From assembly GCF_003058055.1 (NCBI RefSeq), contig NZ_QBTZ01000001.1, positions 1,800,501 to 1,864,500 of the forward strand: 64,000 nucleotides of DNA. Reading direction: 5' to 3'. The translations under genes were made by a program, and so were the position numbers. Below the pieces are notes generated by a model. It ran no database searches. It was not told the DNA's origin and was given only the letters and a program-made list of their open reading frames with translations. This stretch comes from Acidovorax sp. 107 (GTDB taxonomy: Bacteria; Pseudomonadota; Gammaproteobacteria; Burkholderiales; Burkholderiaceae_C). This document shows positions 55,519 to 64,000 of the stretch, one piece after another. Within the stretch, counting starts at the first letter, position 1, and each line of letters starts with the position of its first letter.

Positions 55519-56754
55519 TCAGCGTGTCCGCCGGTCCATGAGATGCTCTGGCCCCAGCGCTGCACAGGTGGTGGCGCCCAGCATGGCCAGGTTGCGATCC
55601 ACCTCGGCGCGCAATAGATCGATGGCCGCTGTCACGCCTGCCTCGCCATCGACTGCAGCGGCGTAGTTGAAGGGCCGCCCTACAAACACCGCTTGCGCGC
55701 CCAGTGCCAGGGCTTTGATCACGTCGGTGCCCCGGCGAATGCCGCCGTCCAGCATCACCGTCATGCCGCTGCCCGCCTGCTCGACAATCGCGGGCAGCAC
55801 GCGCAGCGGGGCCACGGCTCCGTCGAGCTGGCGGCCGCCGTGGTTGCTGACGATGATGCCGTCCACCCCATGCTGGCGGGCCAGGGCGGCGTCCTGCGGG
55901 CTGAGAATGCCCTTGACCACCAGCGGGCCGCGCCACTGGCGGCGGATGTGGGCGATGTGGCTCCAGTCAAAGTGGTCGCGTGCGGCAAAGTCGCGCTGCA
56001 CGCGCGACGACAGGATGGGTGCGCCGCGCTCGGCAAATGAGTTTTCAAAATGCGGCATGCCGTGACGTGCCAGCGTGCGCAGCAGCGTGCCCGCCAGCCA
56101 GCGCGGGCGCACCAGGCCGTCCCACGCCAGGCGCAGGCTGGGGCGCAGCGGGGTGGAGAAGCCCGCGCGGATGTTGTTCTCGCGGTTGCCGGCCACGGGG
56201 ATGTCCACCGTCACCACCAGGGTCTGTACGCCTGCAGCAATCACGCGCCACAGCAAGGCGTCGATGCGTTCGGGCGTGCCGGGCAAATAGGCCTGGAACC
56301 AGGTGCCGGGGGCGGCGGCCATCACTTCTTCCAGCCGGATGAGAGAGCTGCCGCTTTGCACGGCCGGAATACCCGCCGCGGCCGCCGCACGAGCCAGCAC
56401 GATGTCGCCCCGGTAGGCCGACAGCGCCGCGATGCCCATGGGCGCGATCCCGAAGGGGCTGGCGTAGCGCTGGCCGAACAGCGTCACGCCCTGGTCGCGC
56501 TCGGCCACGTTGCGCAGCACGCGGGGAACGAGGGCGATCTCGCGGAACGCTTGGCGGTTGTCGTCCGATGCCAGGCTGTCCTCGGCCGCACCGGCCACGT
56601 AGCCAAAGATGGGGCGCGGCAGCACGCGGCGGGCGGCGGCTTCGAAGTCGTCCAGCGAGAGCAGGCGGGCCGTGCGGCCGCTGCGGCGCGTGCCGTTGAA
56701 AGCGCCCCAGGCGTTGGGGGAGGGCGGTTGGGGTGTAGAGGAGGGGGTAGACAT
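55519..56754 (-). CDS. FMN-dependent alpha-hydroxy acid dehydrogenase (lactate dehydrogenase-like)
   Basis: 411 residues, LldD/glycolate-oxidase family; oxidises an L-2-hydroxy acid to the 2-oxo acid. Features are PRPIFGYVAGAAEDSLASDD, FGIAPMGIAALSAYRGD, VVTVDIPVAGNRENNIRAG, the catalytic His/Arg in VSNHGGRQLDGA, and FMN-phosphate binding LDGGIRRGTDVIKALALGA. Divergent from a LysR gene, its likely regulator; substrate not certain. Confidence 0.92.
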   Translation of the reverse strand: MSTPSSTPQPPSPNAWGAFNGTRRSGRTARLLSLDDFEAAARRVLPRPIFGYVAGAAEDSLASDDNRQAFREIALVPRVLRNVAERDQGVTLFGQRYASPFGIAPMGIAALSAYRGDIVLARAAAAAGIPAVQSGSSLIRLEEVMAAAPGTWFQAYLPGTPERIDALLWRVIAAGVQTLVVTVDIPVAGNRENNIRAGFSTPLRPSLRLAWDGLVRPRWLAGTLLRTLARHGMPHFENSFAERGAPILSSRVQRDFAARDHFDWSHIAHIRRQWRGPLVVKGILSPQDAALARQHGVDGIIVSNHGGRQLDGAVAPLRVLPAIVEQAGSGMTVMLDGGIRRGTDVIKALALGAQAVFVGRPFNYAAAVDGEAGVTAAIDLLRAEVDRNLAMLGATTCAALGPEHLMDRRTR

Positions 56755-56875
56755 GGCGTGGTTCCAGGCAAAAGCAAACGGGGGGCTGGAAAGCAGTGTC
56801 CTGAAACCGCAATAATCAAGAAAGCGAATTTATTGTGAATAATTTGTTCGCCTAATTGAAAAATTAGTCCACAAC

Positions 56876-57775
56876 ATGACCCTCAAGCAGCTCGAAGCCT
56901 TCTACTGGGCCGCCACCTGCAGCAGCTTTGCCATGGCGGCCGAGCGGGTGCATCTGTCGGTGTCGTCCCTGTCCAAGCGGATTGCCGAGCTGGAGGCCTC
57001 GCTGGGCCAGGCGCTGTTTGACCGCGCCGGTCACCGCGCCGCGTTGACGGAGGCGGGCACACGGTTGCTGCCGCTGGCGGGTGGGTTGCTGCAGCAGGCA
57101 GACCGTTTGCAGCAAGAGATGGGTAGCACCACCGGCCTGCGCGGCCCCTGCCGGCTGGGGGTGGGCGAACTGACGGCAATCACCTGGCTGCCTCGTTTGG
57201 TCTCGGCCCTGGCGGCGGCGCACCCGGCCCTGGAAGTGTCTGTGCATGTGGATGTGGGCGCGGCTCTGGCGGAGCGGCTGGACAAGGGCGAGCTAGACGT
57301 GGCCGTGATTGCAGGCCCCGCCAGCCGCAGCGCGCTGACGTCAGTGCCGCTGACGTATGCGCGCTTTGCCTGGTGCGCAGGCCCTGGCGTGGCGCGCGGC
57401 CTGCATCAGATGGACGCCGACGCTGTGCAGTCGCACCCGCTGGTGACGCTGCCGCAGAGCTCGGGGGTGACCCACCTCATCGACGACTGGTTGCGACAGG
57501 CCGATGCCCGCCCCGCGCGCCGACTGGTGTGCAACTACTGGGGCGCCATCGTGGGCTTGCTGGCACAGGGCAGCGGCATTGGCTTGCTGCCCGAGGGCTG
57601 GGCGCAAGCCCTGTGCGAACGGGGCGTGCTGCAGCAGCTGGCCAGCCCGGTGCCCCTGGGCTCGCTTGGCTACGCGCTCCACAGCCGGCGGGACGACCTG
57701 CGGCCCCTGGTGGGTATGCTGCACGGAATGGCGACGCAGCACGCGGATTTCACGGTGGGGAGCGGAGCGTTCTGA
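56876..57775 (+). CDS. LysR-family transcriptional regulator
   Basis: 299 residues. N-terminal winged helix (LKQLEAFYWAATCSSFAMAA, VHLSVSSLSKRIAELEASLG) and a C-terminal periplasmic-binding-like effector domain. Divergent from the FMN dehydrogenase over an AT-rich 121-bp gap, the classical arrangement for control of that gene. Confidence 0.92.
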   Translation: MTLKQLEAFYWAATCSSFAMAAERVHLSVSSLSKRIAELEASLGQALFDRAGHRAALTEAGTRLLPLAGGLLQQADRLQQEMGSTTGLRGPCRLGVGELTAITWLPRLVSALAAAHPALEVSVHVDVGAALAERLDKGELDVAVIAGPASRSALTSVPLTYARFAWCAGPGVARGLHQMDADAVQSHPLVTLPQSSGVTHLIDDWLRQADARPARRLVCNYWGAIVGLLAQGSGIGLLPEGWAQALCERGVLQQLASPVPLGSLGYALHSRRDDLRPLVGMLHGMATQHADFTVGSGAF

Positions 57776-57864
57776 CGACCTGATAGATGCGTAGCGCCGC
57801 CCTAGAATCGCGCCGACTGCACGCCGCAGCCGCCGGCCCGTGGAACCTGTTCAAGCGCAACCCC

Positions 57865-58428
57865 ATGCTCAAACCAACCTCCCTTCCCGTCATTCTGGTG
57901 CTGGCCTCGGGCCGGGGAGCGCGTTTTGCCGCATCCGGCGGTGCGGTGCACAAGCTGCGCGCGCCCCTGGGGGCAAAAACCGTGTTGGAGCACACCCTGG
58001 ATGCCGTGCGCGCCAGCGGTTTGCCCTGGCACCTGGAAGATGCAGGCCACCCCGGCATGGGAGATTCGATCGCTGCGGCTGTGCGCGCCACGGCCCAGGC
58101 GCCCGGCTGGCTGGTTTTGCCTGGGGATTTGCCACTGATCCGCCCCGCCACCTTGCGCACCATGGCCGCCGCGCTGGCAGACCCGGGCTGCGCCGTGGTC
58201 ATGCCGGTGTACCGGGGCGAGCGCGGTCACCCCGTGGGGTTTGCGGCCGCATGTTTGCACAGCCTGCTGGCGCTGACCGGCGAGCAGGGCGCCGCCAGTG
58301 TGGTGCGCGAGCAGGCGCAGCAGGTCAGGGTGCGGCAGGTGGAGGTGGATGACGAAGGCACGGTGACCGACATAGACACCGTGCAAGACCTGGAGCGGGC
58401 CGCACGGTTGCTGGCGGCGCACGGATAG
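57865..58428 (+). CDS. MobA/MocA-like nucleotidyltransferase
   Basis: 187 residues. VLASGRGARFAASGG (LAAGxGxRF-type loop), KLRAPLGAKTVLEH, LPGDLPLI and RGERGHPVGFAAA follow the MocA/MobA pattern of CTP- or GTP-dependent transfer to molybdopterin. The first loop has Ser where Ala-Ala-Gly is common. It may make the cytosine dinucleotide cofactor for molybdenum hydroxylases such as the one at 44-47 kb. ATG 57865 is preferred over an upstream frame extension. Confidence 0.8.
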   Translation: MLKPTSLPVILVLASGRGARFAASGGAVHKLRAPLGAKTVLEHTLDAVRASGLPWHLEDAGHPGMGDSIAAAVRATAQAPGWLVLPGDLPLIRPATLRTMAAALADPGCAVVMPVYRGERGHPVGFAAACLHSLLALTGEQGAASVVREQAQQVRVRQVEVDDEGTVTDIDTVQDLERAARLLAAHG

Positions 58429-58451
58429 CGGCGGCAAAGGCCGCTTTCGCT

Positions 58452-58976
58452 TTATTTGGAAGCGATCACCGCGCAGGCGAGGCGTGGGCCTGCGTTGCCG
58501 GTGGGCTGCGTTTGGTAATCGTCGGGGTCACGGTGAACGATCAGGCCTTTGCCGACGATGTCGGTGGTCGGACCGCCCACACTGATGGATTTCGACACAA
58601 AGCTGAAGGCGGCCACGCCGTACTTGTCGGCCTTGAGGCTGGGCAGGTCGCCGGTGTGGTGCTCGGCCGCGCTGTGGGCCCCGTGGGGTTTGGCCGTGGG
58701 GTTGAAATGTCCGCCCGTGCTCATCCCGTCGCCACTGCTGCAGTCACCCTTTTCGTGCACATGAAAGCCGTGTTCCGCACCCGGCTTGAGTCCACGAATT
58801 TCACCCGACACCTGAACACCCTCATCGGTCTGCACAAACGTGACCGTGCCGTTGGCGGTATTGCCCCGGGTGGGCTCCAGCTTGGCCATGGCGCGGTTAC
58901 CGGACAGATGGGAGGCGCAGCCCACCAGCGCCACAGCAGCCAGGGAAGACAGGGCAAAAGCAAAACGAATCTTCAT
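58452..58976 (-). CDS. sodC: periplasmic Cu,Zn superoxide dismutase lipoprotein
   Basis: 174 residues. Lipobox ALVGC (Cys20) indicates a lipoprotein. Metal ligands in HGFHVHEKGDC, GGHFNP, HHTGDLPSL and GLIVHRDPDDY; the disulfide is GDC with RLACAV. Converts periplasmic superoxide. Stands alone, convergent with the MobA-like gene. Confidence 0.95.
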   Translation of the reverse strand: MKIRFAFALSSLAAVALVGCASHLSGNRAMAKLEPTRGNTANGTVTFVQTDEGVQVSGEIRGLKPGAEHGFHVHEKGDCSSGDGMSTGGHFNPTAKPHGAHSAAEHHTGDLPSLKADKYGVAAFSFVSKSISVGGPTTDIVGKGLIVHRDPDDYQTQPTGNAGPRLACAVIASK

Positions 58977-59075
58977 GACTCAAACTCCTCGGTGCGAATG
59001 AATGAACGCGGGATCGAACCCGATACAAAGGCGCAGTCTCGCAAGCCACCGCGTGCGAGTCCAGAAAAATGTGCA

Positions 59076-59669
59076 CTATGACTCTTTTTGGGCCAGTGCG
59101 ATCAACCGGGCCAGCGCCCGGTCATGGATGCCGTGCCTGCGCAACTCGTCATAAGTGGCCTGGGCGTAGTCGCGCGTGGTGCCGTAGCGGCCGCAGGCTT
59201 CGTCAAAGATGCGCCGGTACTCATGGTCGGGCAGCTCGCCTGTGTGGTTGGGGCTTTTGCGTGACAGGGTAAAGGCCAGCGCACTCACCGGGCCGTGGGG
59301 AGTGTGGCAGGTCAGCCAGCGGGGGTCGTACACGCCGGTGGGCATTTCGCGCTGCCACAGGTTGATCATGACCTGCCGGGCGTGCGCCTTGTCCACGCGG
59401 AACACCATGCCCCGGCAGCTGCCGCCCGAGAGCATGCCAAACACCAGACCCGGGCACTCGGGCGTGCCCCGGTTGATGCGGCTCCACATCTTCAGCGCCC
59501 GGTGCCAACCGTGGACCTTGGCCGCGCGGCGCTCGGCATAGTCAAAATCCGGTCGCCAGATGAGCGACGCGTAGCCAAAGATCCACAGGTCCTGATGGCC
59601 GCCCCATTCCTGGAGGGCACGCTCCAGCATGGGCGCCGGGTCTCGCAGTGGGGCGGGCAGATTCGTCAT
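59076..59669 (-). CDS. gamma-glutamylcyclotransferase (ChaC family)
   Basis: 197 residues. IFGYASLIWRPDFDY is the ChaC glutamyl-binding loop; GTPECPGLVFGMLSGGSC and NLWQREMPTGVYDPRW follow. ChaC enzymes split glutathione to 5-oxoproline and Cys-Gly. Start overlaps nothing; divergent from the OmpA-domain gene. Confidence 0.9.
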   Translation of the reverse strand: MTNLPAPLRDPAPMLERALQEWGGHQDLWIFGYASLIWRPDFDYAERRAAKVHGWHRALKMWSRINRGTPECPGLVFGMLSGGSCRGMVFRVDKAHARQVMINLWQREMPTGVYDPRWLTCHTPHGPVSALAFTLSRKSPNHTGELPDHEYRRIFDEACGRYGTTRDYAQATYDELRRHGIHDRALARLIALAQKES

Positions 59670-59775
59670 GGCTTCACTCTACAATCGAAAGCTTTGCTGC
59701 AATCGGCCAGGGCCTTGTTTTCGCACCTTCTGCAGGGCCGGCCAACCACTTTTTTTATCACTACAGGGATCCTTC

Positions 59776-60297
59776 ATGTCCAGCTCTGACGGCGATAGCC
59801 AAGAACGTTTTGCCCTCGGTTTTCTCTTTGCACTGATTGCGTTGGTGATCTCCGTGGTGGTGGGCACCGTGGTAGTCAAGCGCCTGGGCGCCAAGGCCCC
59901 GGCCCAGCCCGCTGCAGTGGTTGTGGACGCTGCCCCGGCCGCCCCGGTTGCCGTGGAAGAAGACGTGGCCAGCGTTCGCGTTGAAAACGGTGTGGTGAAG
60001 TTCTACTTTGCCACCGCCAAGGCCGAACTGGCCGCAGGCGCCAACGAAGCCCTGGCCGATGTGGTCAAGGGTGTGGCCGAAGGCAAGAAGGCCGTTGTTT
60101 CGGGCTTCCACGACGCGACGGGCGACGCGGCACTGAACGCAGAACTGGCCAAGCAACGCGCAGTGGCCGTGGCCGAAGCGCTCAAGGCCCTGGGCGTGGC
60201 CGAAGACAAGGTCGAGCTGAAAAAGCCCGAAGAAACCACCGCGACCGGCAGCAACGCCGAAGCACGCCGTGTGGAAGTGACGCTGGGCGCCCTGTAA
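59776..60297 (+). CDS. OmpA-domain protein with N-terminal membrane anchor
   Basis: 173 residues. One membrane helix at about 12-34 (ALGFLFALIALVISVVVGTV), an Ala/Pro/Val-rich linker, and an OmpA-like peptidoglycan-binding domain from about 75 (VKFYFATAKAELAAGANEAL, NAELAKQRAVAVAEALKALG, EARRVEVTL). Anchors envelope to cell wall or acts as a small envelope scaffold. Followed by a strong terminator. Confidence 0.85.
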   Translation: MSSSDGDSQERFALGFLFALIALVISVVVGTVVVKRLGAKAPAQPAAVVVDAAPAAPVAVEEDVASVRVENGVVKFYFATAKAELAAGANEALADVVKGVAEGKKAVVSGFHDATGDAALNAELAKQRAVAVAEALKALGVAEDKVELKKPEETTATGSNAEARRVEVTLGAL

Positions 60298-60317
60298 GCG
60301 CTGCCAGCTTCCCCAAC

Positions 60318-60347
60318 AAAAAAACCCGGCAAGGCCGGGTTTTTTTG
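60318..60347. terminator. Rho-independent terminator, bidirectional
   Basis: 13-bp stem AAAAAAACCCGGC/GCCGGGTTTTTTT with a 3-base loop, 20 bp after the OmpA-domain stop codon. A and T runs on both sides let it serve both directions, including gloA transcription from the right. Confidence 0.92.
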
Positions 60348-60348
60348 T

Positions 60349-60411
60349 GGTCAAAATGGCCGCTTGCGCTAGTAGAACATGCGCAAACAGCTATTTATTT
60401 GATAGTAGAAG
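60349..60411. repeat. dispersed palindromic repeat copy after gloA
   Basis: TCAAAATGGCCGCTTGCGCTA, cut here into the elements TCAAAATGG and TTGCGCTAGTAG, then CAGCTATTTATTTGATAGTAG. Same family as the other copies; lies between the terminator and the gloA stop codon. Confidence 0.6.
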
Positions 60412-60825
60412 TTACCGCAGACCTTGGCCGCCTGCGCCCTCGGCGCGCTGGATCAACTCGATCTTGTAGCCATCGGGGTCGGTCACAAACGCAATCACTG
60501 TGGTGCCGCCCTTGACCGGGCCGGGTTCGCGCGTCACGTTGCCGCCCGAGGCCTTGATCTTCTCGCACGCCGCGTATGCATCGGGCACACCCAGGGCGAT
60601 GTGGCCGTAGGCCGTGCCCATGTCGTAGCTCTCTGTGCCCCAGTTGTAGGTCAGCTCGATCTCGGCCTGGCCGGGGTTGCCGCCCTCAAAGCCCAGAAAG
60701 GCCAGCGAGTATTTGTACTCGGGGTTCTCGGACTGGCGCAGCAGCTGCATGCCCAGAACCTTGGTGTAGAAATCAATCGAGCGTTGAAGGTTGCCAACGC
60801 GCAGCATCGTGTGGAGGAATTTCAT
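60412..60825 (-). CDS. gloA: lactoylglutathione lyase (glyoxalase I)
   Basis: 137 residues. Metal ligands His5 (FLHTMLRVG), Glu57 (IELTYNWG), His75 (YGHIALGV) and Glu123 ([10 protein letters not shown]), matching bacterial GloA. Isomerises the methylglyoxal-glutathione hemithioacetal. The start overlaps the stop of the thioesterase gene (ATGA), giving a two-gene operon. Confidence 0.96.
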   Translation of the reverse strand: MKFLHTMLRVGNLQRSIDFYTKVLGMQLLRQSENPEYKYSLAFLGFEGGNPGQAEIELTYNWGTESYDMGTAYGHIALGVPDAYAACEKIKASGGNVTREPGPVKGGTTVIAFVTDPDGYKIELIQRAEGAGGQGLR

Positions 60826-61373
60826 CCCTTCGATTGTGCAGGCAGATCGAAAACCAGGCAGGTGGTGGTGGCGTGGGCGTACAGCGTGCCGTCCGGCCCC
60901 ACCAAGCGCGCCTCGGCCGTGGCGAGCTGGCGCCCGCTGTGGATCACCCGGCCCTCGGCGCGCACGCGCTGCACCTTGGGCGTGATGGCCTTGACCAGGT
61001 TGATACCCAGCTCGGCCGTGGTGTAGCCGCGCCCTGGCTCCATGCGGGTGTGGATGGAGCAGCCCAGGGCGGAGTCGAGCAGGGTGGCAAACCAGCCGCC
61101 GTGTACCGTGCCCATGGGGTTCAGGTGCTCCAGGCGTGGAGTGCCTTGGAAGATCGCCGTGCCTTCGCCCACTTCGACGATCAAGAAGTCCAGCGTCTTG
61201 GCAATGGCCGCGTAGGGCAACTCGCCGCGCAGCATGGCCTGCATCTGCTGCAGGCCATTCAGGTGGGCGATCTGCTCGCGGGTGGCTACGCCCGGGCCGG
61301 GGCCTGCATCCAGCGTGGCCAGAATGTCGCGCTCCTGCGCCAGCCAGTGTTCGAGGTGGTTGTGTTGGGTCAT
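60822..61373 (-). CDS. PaaI-type hotdog thioesterase
   Basis: 183 residues from ATG 61373. The hotdog core [20 protein letters not shown] holds the active-site region, with [20 protein letters not shown] following. Family members hydrolyse aryl- or acyl-CoA thioesters. Divergent from the marR gene. Confidence 0.88.
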   Translation of the reverse strand: MTQHNHLEHWLAQERDILATLDAGPGPGVATREQIAHLNGLQQMQAMLRGELPYAAIAKTLDFLIVEVGEGTAIFQGTPRLEHLNPMGTVHGGWFATLLDSALGCSIHTRMEPGRGYTTAELGINLVKAITPKVQRVRAEGRVIHSGRQLATAEARLVGPDGTLYAHATTTCLVFDLPAQSKG

Positions 61374-61410
61374 GGGGTGTCCGGTTTGGGGGTAGGGTCG
61401 AAACGTATAT

Positions 61411-61439
61411 ATTGCATATGCAATTATTGCAGATACAAT
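61411..61439. promoter_or_regulatory. candidate MarR operators
   Basis: A perfect 14-bp palindrome ATTGCATATGCAAT (61411-61424) followed at once by a weaker second one ATTGCAGATACAAT (61426-61439), between divergent thioesterase and marR genes and just before the marR start. Fits autorepression. Confidence 0.65.
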
Positions 61440-61446
61440 CAAATCC

Positions 61447-61926
61447 ATGCAAGCCGAACCATCCAACCTGGCCCCTGTGCTACCGCAGGGTTGCACCAAC
61501 TTCAAGCTGCGTCAGTTGATGCGCCGCGTGGCCAACCACTACGACGCCGAAATGGCGAAGTGCGGGCTCAAGACCACGCAGTATTCGCTGCTGTCGCATG
61601 TGCTCAAGCTGGGCCCGATCCGCCCCGGCGACCTCGCCACGGAAATGAAGATGGATGCCTCCACGCTGACACGCAACCTGCGACCGCTCGTCGATGCAGG
61701 TTGGGTGACGCTGAAGGCAGGCACGGACGCACGCAGCCGCCTGGTGCACATCACCGATGCGGGCCGCGACAAACGCGCAGAGGCGCAGCGCCACTGGAAG
61801 GCCGCGCAACTGGCGCTGAACGAGGCACTGGGTGTGGAACGCGTGATGGCGCTGCATGCGCTGGTGGACGACTCGCTCGATTTGCTGGCTGCACTTCCAG
61901 TGCAGGAGGCTGTGCATGACGAATAA
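61447..61926 (+). CDS. MarR-family transcriptional regulator
   Basis: 159 residues. Winged helix: [40 protein letters not shown] and the wing [16 protein letters not shown]. Probably controls the MFS gene, which overlaps its 3' end by 11 bp, and perhaps the divergent thioesterase. Confidence 0.9.
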   Translation: MQAEPSNLAPVLPQGCTNFKLRQLMRRVANHYDAEMAKCGLKTTQYSLLSHVLKLGPIRPGDLATEMKMDASTLTRNLRPLVDAGWVTLKAGTDARSRLVHITDAGRDKRAEAQRHWKAAQLALNEALGVERVMALHALVDDSLDLLAALPVQEAVHDE

Positions 61927-63178
61927 CCACACTCCGCTGGCGACGGTACCCAAGTCCGCCACGCCACTGGCCCTGTGGCTGGTGCTGCTGGCCGCCGCTG
62001 GCGCCTTTGCGCTGACCATGGGCACGCGCCAGACCATGGGCCTGTTCCTGTCCGCACTCAATACCTCCACAGGCTTGGGCATTGGCAGCATCAGCCTGGC
62101 GTTTGCATTTGGCCAGCTGTGGTGGGGCCTGACCCAGCCATTTGCCGGGGCGGTGGCCGACCGCATCGGCACGGGCCGCGTCATCCTGTTGGGCGTAGCG
62201 CTGGTGGCGCTGGGCACGTTCATCACGCCGTATATGACCACCACGGCTGGGCTGATCTTTGCGATTGGCGTGTTGGCTGCAGGTGGTGCGGGCATGGCGG
62301 GGCCGTCCGTGCTGATGGCGGCCACTGCGCGGCTGGTGCCGCTGCAAAAGCGCGGGCTGGCCAGCGGCATCGTCAACGCGGGCGGCTCGTTCGGGCAGTT
62401 TGTGATGGCGCCCATCGCCATCAGCCTGACGGCCGCCGTGGGCTGGGCCAGCGCCATGCAGTGGCTGGGCGTACTGGTGCTGCTGGCTCTGCCGGCGGTG
62501 TGGGTGCTCAAGGGCAACTCCAACGCGCTGGCAGCGCAGGCCGCTGCCGCCTCTGGCCAGAAGGCGCTGACCGCGCGCGAGGCCATTGCCCAGGCGTTGG
62601 CCACGCCCAGCTATCGGTACCTGGCAGCGGGTTTTCTGGTGTGCGGTTTTCACGTGGCGTTTTTGGCCACGCACTTGCCCGGCGTGATAGCGGCCTGCGG
62701 GCTGGCGCCCGAGGTGGGAGGCTGGGCGCTGGCGGTGATTGGGCTGTTCAATATTGTGGGCAGCCTGGCCATGGGCTGGGCGGTGGGGCGCTGGCGCATG
62801 AAGTCGCTGCTGTCGCTGCTGTATGCCACGCGCGGTCTGGCGGTGCTGATTTTCCTGTTCGCGCCCAAGACGCCCGCCGTGGTGCTGGTCTTTGCCGCCG
62901 TGATGGGTGTGACGTTCCTTTCCACCGTGCCGCCCACGGTCGGGCTGGTGGCCAAGATGTTTGGCACGGCCAACATGGCCATGTTGTTCGGCATCGTGAT
63001 GTTGTCGCACCAGATGGGCGGGTTCCTCGGCGCCTACCTGGGCGGCACTGTGTTCCAGGCCACCGGCAGCTACGACTGGGTCTGGTACATCGACATCGTG
63101 CTAGCCGTGGGCGCAGCGCTGGTGAATCTGCCGATCCGAGAAGCACGCCTGGCGCGGCCTGCCGCCACTGCCGCCTGA
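61916..63178 (+). CDS. MFS transporter
   Basis: 420 residues with twelve predicted membrane helices. FAGAVADRIGTGRVILLG is the conserved MFS loop 2-3 motif; QKRGLASGIVNAGGSFGQF is the second-half motif. CAGGAGG precedes the start within marR. The oxalate/formate antiporter-like subgroup is suggested; substrate unknown. Confidence 0.88.
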   Translation: MTNNHTPLATVPKSATPLALWLVLLAAAGAFALTMGTRQTMGLFLSALNTSTGLGIGSISLAFAFGQLWWGLTQPFAGAVADRIGTGRVILLGVALVALGTFITPYMTTTAGLIFAIGVLAAGGAGMAGPSVLMAATARLVPLQKRGLASGIVNAGGSFGQFVMAPIAISLTAAVGWASAMQWLGVLVLLALPAVWVLKGNSNALAAQAAAASGQKALTAREAIAQALATPSYRYLAAGFLVCGFHVAFLATHLPGVIAACGLAPEVGGWALAVIGLFNIVGSLAMGWAVGRWRMKSLLSLLYATRGLAVLIFLFAPKTPAVVLVFAAVMGVTFLSTVPPTVGLVAKMFGTANMAMLFGIVMLSHQMGGFLGAYLGGTVFQATGSYDWVWYIDIVLAVGAALVNLPIREARLARPAATAA

Positions 63179-63209
63179 ACCAACACCCTCTCTCCAGAAA
63201 GCCATCGAC

Positions 63210-63713
63210 ATGACGCAGACCCCGGCCAGCCATGCCTCGACAACCACAAAGCCCCCGATCTACCTGGACGACCTGTCGGTGGGCGACCAGTTCAAAAGCG
63301 GCGAACACGCCATGGACGAGGCACAGATCACCAGCTTTGCCGCGCAGTTCGACCCGCAGCCCTTTCACCTGGACGACGCCGCAGCCCGTGACACGCTGTT
63401 TGGCGGCCTGGCCGCCAGCGGCTGGCATACGGCGGCCGTGACCATGCGCTTGCAGGTGACGAGCGGTCTGCCGATTGCGGGCGGCATCATCGGCGCAGGC
63501 GGCGAACTGGCCTGGCCCCGGCCCACCCGCGCTACCGATGTGCTGCATGTGGTGAGCGAGGTGATGCAGATCCAGCCCTCCAAGTCCAAGCCCGACCGGG
63601 GCATGGTCACCGTGCGCAGCGAAACCCGCAACCAGCACGGCGACGTGCTGCAGCTGTCTACCGTGCGCATCGTGGTGCCACGCAAGCCTGCGGCCGGTGG
63701 GGCAGGGGCCTGA
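63210..63713 (+). CDS. MaoC-family (R)-hydratase-like protein
   Basis: 167 residues with a single hotdog domain. The hydratase motif is FAAQFDPQPFHLDDAAARDT, with FGGLAASGWHTAAV after it. MaoC-type enzymes hydrate enoyl-CoA. Follows the MFS gene by 31 bp and precedes the MATE gene by 1 bp, so probably one operon. Confidence 0.88.
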   Translation: MTQTPASHASTTTKPPIYLDDLSVGDQFKSGEHAMDEAQITSFAAQFDPQPFHLDDAAARDTLFGGLAASGWHTAAVTMRLQVTSGLPIAGGIIGAGGELAWPRPTRATDVLHVVSEVMQIQPSKSKPDRGMVTVRSETRNQHGDVLQLSTVRIVVPRKPAAGGAGA

Positions 63714-63714
63714 C

Positions 63715-64000
63715 GTGACCGAAGCCCTGAACCCGCGCACCCGCATGCTGCTGGAGGCGCCCATCGCGCCCACCTTGCTGCGGCTGGCCGCGCCCAACGT
63801 GCTGGTGATGCTGGCGCAGGCGGGCGTCGGACTCATCGAGACCTACTTTGTCGGCAAGCTGGGCACGGACGCGCTGGCAGGCATGGCGCTGGTATTCCCC
63901 GTGGTCATGCTGATGCAGATGACATCGGCAGGCGCCATGGGCGGCGGCATCGCATCGGCCATTGCCCGCGCCCTGGGCGCGCGGCGGCGGGAAGATGCCG
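63715..64000 (+). CDS. MATE-family efflux transporter, 3' partial
   Basis: The first 95 codons from a GTG, leaving the window. APTLLRLAAPNVLVMLAQAG, ETYFVGKLGTDALAGMALVF and GGGIASAIARALGARRREDA match the first two to three helices of MATE (DinF/NorM) pumps, which export cations by sodium or proton exchange. Confidence 0.85.
   Translation, partial: MTEALNPRTRMLLEAPIAPTLLRLAAPNVLVMLAQAGVGLIETYFVGKLGTDALAGMALVFPVVMLMQMTSAGAMGGGIASAIARALGARRREDA

Overview
The window is high-GC, tightly packed bacterial DNA. The lipopolysaccharide Kdo transferase gene waaA, a TolC/RND efflux set, Bug-type and branched-chain-amino-acid-type solute binding proteins, and many copies of a short palindromic repeat (motifs like AGCTATGAAAA and AAGCGCTAG) together suggest a betaproteobacterium of the Comamonadaceae, Acidovorax-like. 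That assignment comes from reading the sequence and was not tested by a database search.

Layout. 0-9 kb: 3' part of waaA, then on the minus strand tolC-type channel, rhodanese, isoaspartyl-methyltransferase-like protein, RND pump, periplasmic adaptor and its TetR repressor. 9.2-24.2 kb: a 13-gene plus-strand operon with mostly overlapping start/stop codons. It encodes a GntR regulator, a five-gene LIV-type ABC importer, a Bug-type binding protein, an aconitase-family hydratase in two subunits, a two-subunit ATP-dependent hydantoinase/imidase-like enzyme, an isochorismatase-fold protein, an FAD oxidoreductase and an isocitrate-lyase-family C-C lyase. I read this as an undescribed catabolic pathway: import, opening of a cyclic imide or lactam, hydration of an unsaturated dicarboxylate, then cleavage to a 2-oxo acid and a carboxylate. 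24.4-25.0 kb: msrA. 25.1-31.6 kb: a zinc-uptake locus with a Zur-like repressor, MacB-type ATPase and FtsX-type permease, a small Cys/His secreted protein, a DUF3299-like protein, a DUF2946-like protein and a ZnuD-like TonB receptor with a His-rich loop. 31.9-33.6 kb: a triple-PAS GGDEF protein. 33.6-37.0 kb: modC, modB, modA and divergent modE. 37.1-43.4 kb: a DUF2845 protein, a two-component system followed by an orphan ABC ATPase, a HAD phosphatase, an AEC transporter and pdxH. 43.5-47.0 kb: a TetR regulator and a two-subunit molybdenum hydroxylase ending in a clear terminator.

47.1-55.5 kb is an accessory island. It holds a sigma-70-like factor, an unknown coupled protein and an IrrE-type peptidase fused to a UvrD helicase, the last cut by a complete IS21-family element (50015-52515). 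Beyond the element lie a truncated gene of different origin, a small membrane protein, a candidate PD-(D/E)XK nuclease and two small unknown genes. 55.5-64 kb returns to ordinary chromosomal genes: a lactate-dehydrogenase-type FMN enzyme with divergent LysR, a MobA-like nucleotidyltransferase, sodC, a ChaC-type cyclotransferase, an OmpA-domain protein, gloA, a PaaI-type thioesterase, a MarR regulator with an MFS transporter, a MaoC hydratase and the start of a MATE pump.

Genes that probably work together across the window are the molybdate importer (33.6-37.0 kb), the molybdenum hydroxylase (44.2-47.0 kb) and the MobA-like cofactor nucleotidyltransferase (57.9 kb). No tRNA, rRNA or CRISPR array was seen.
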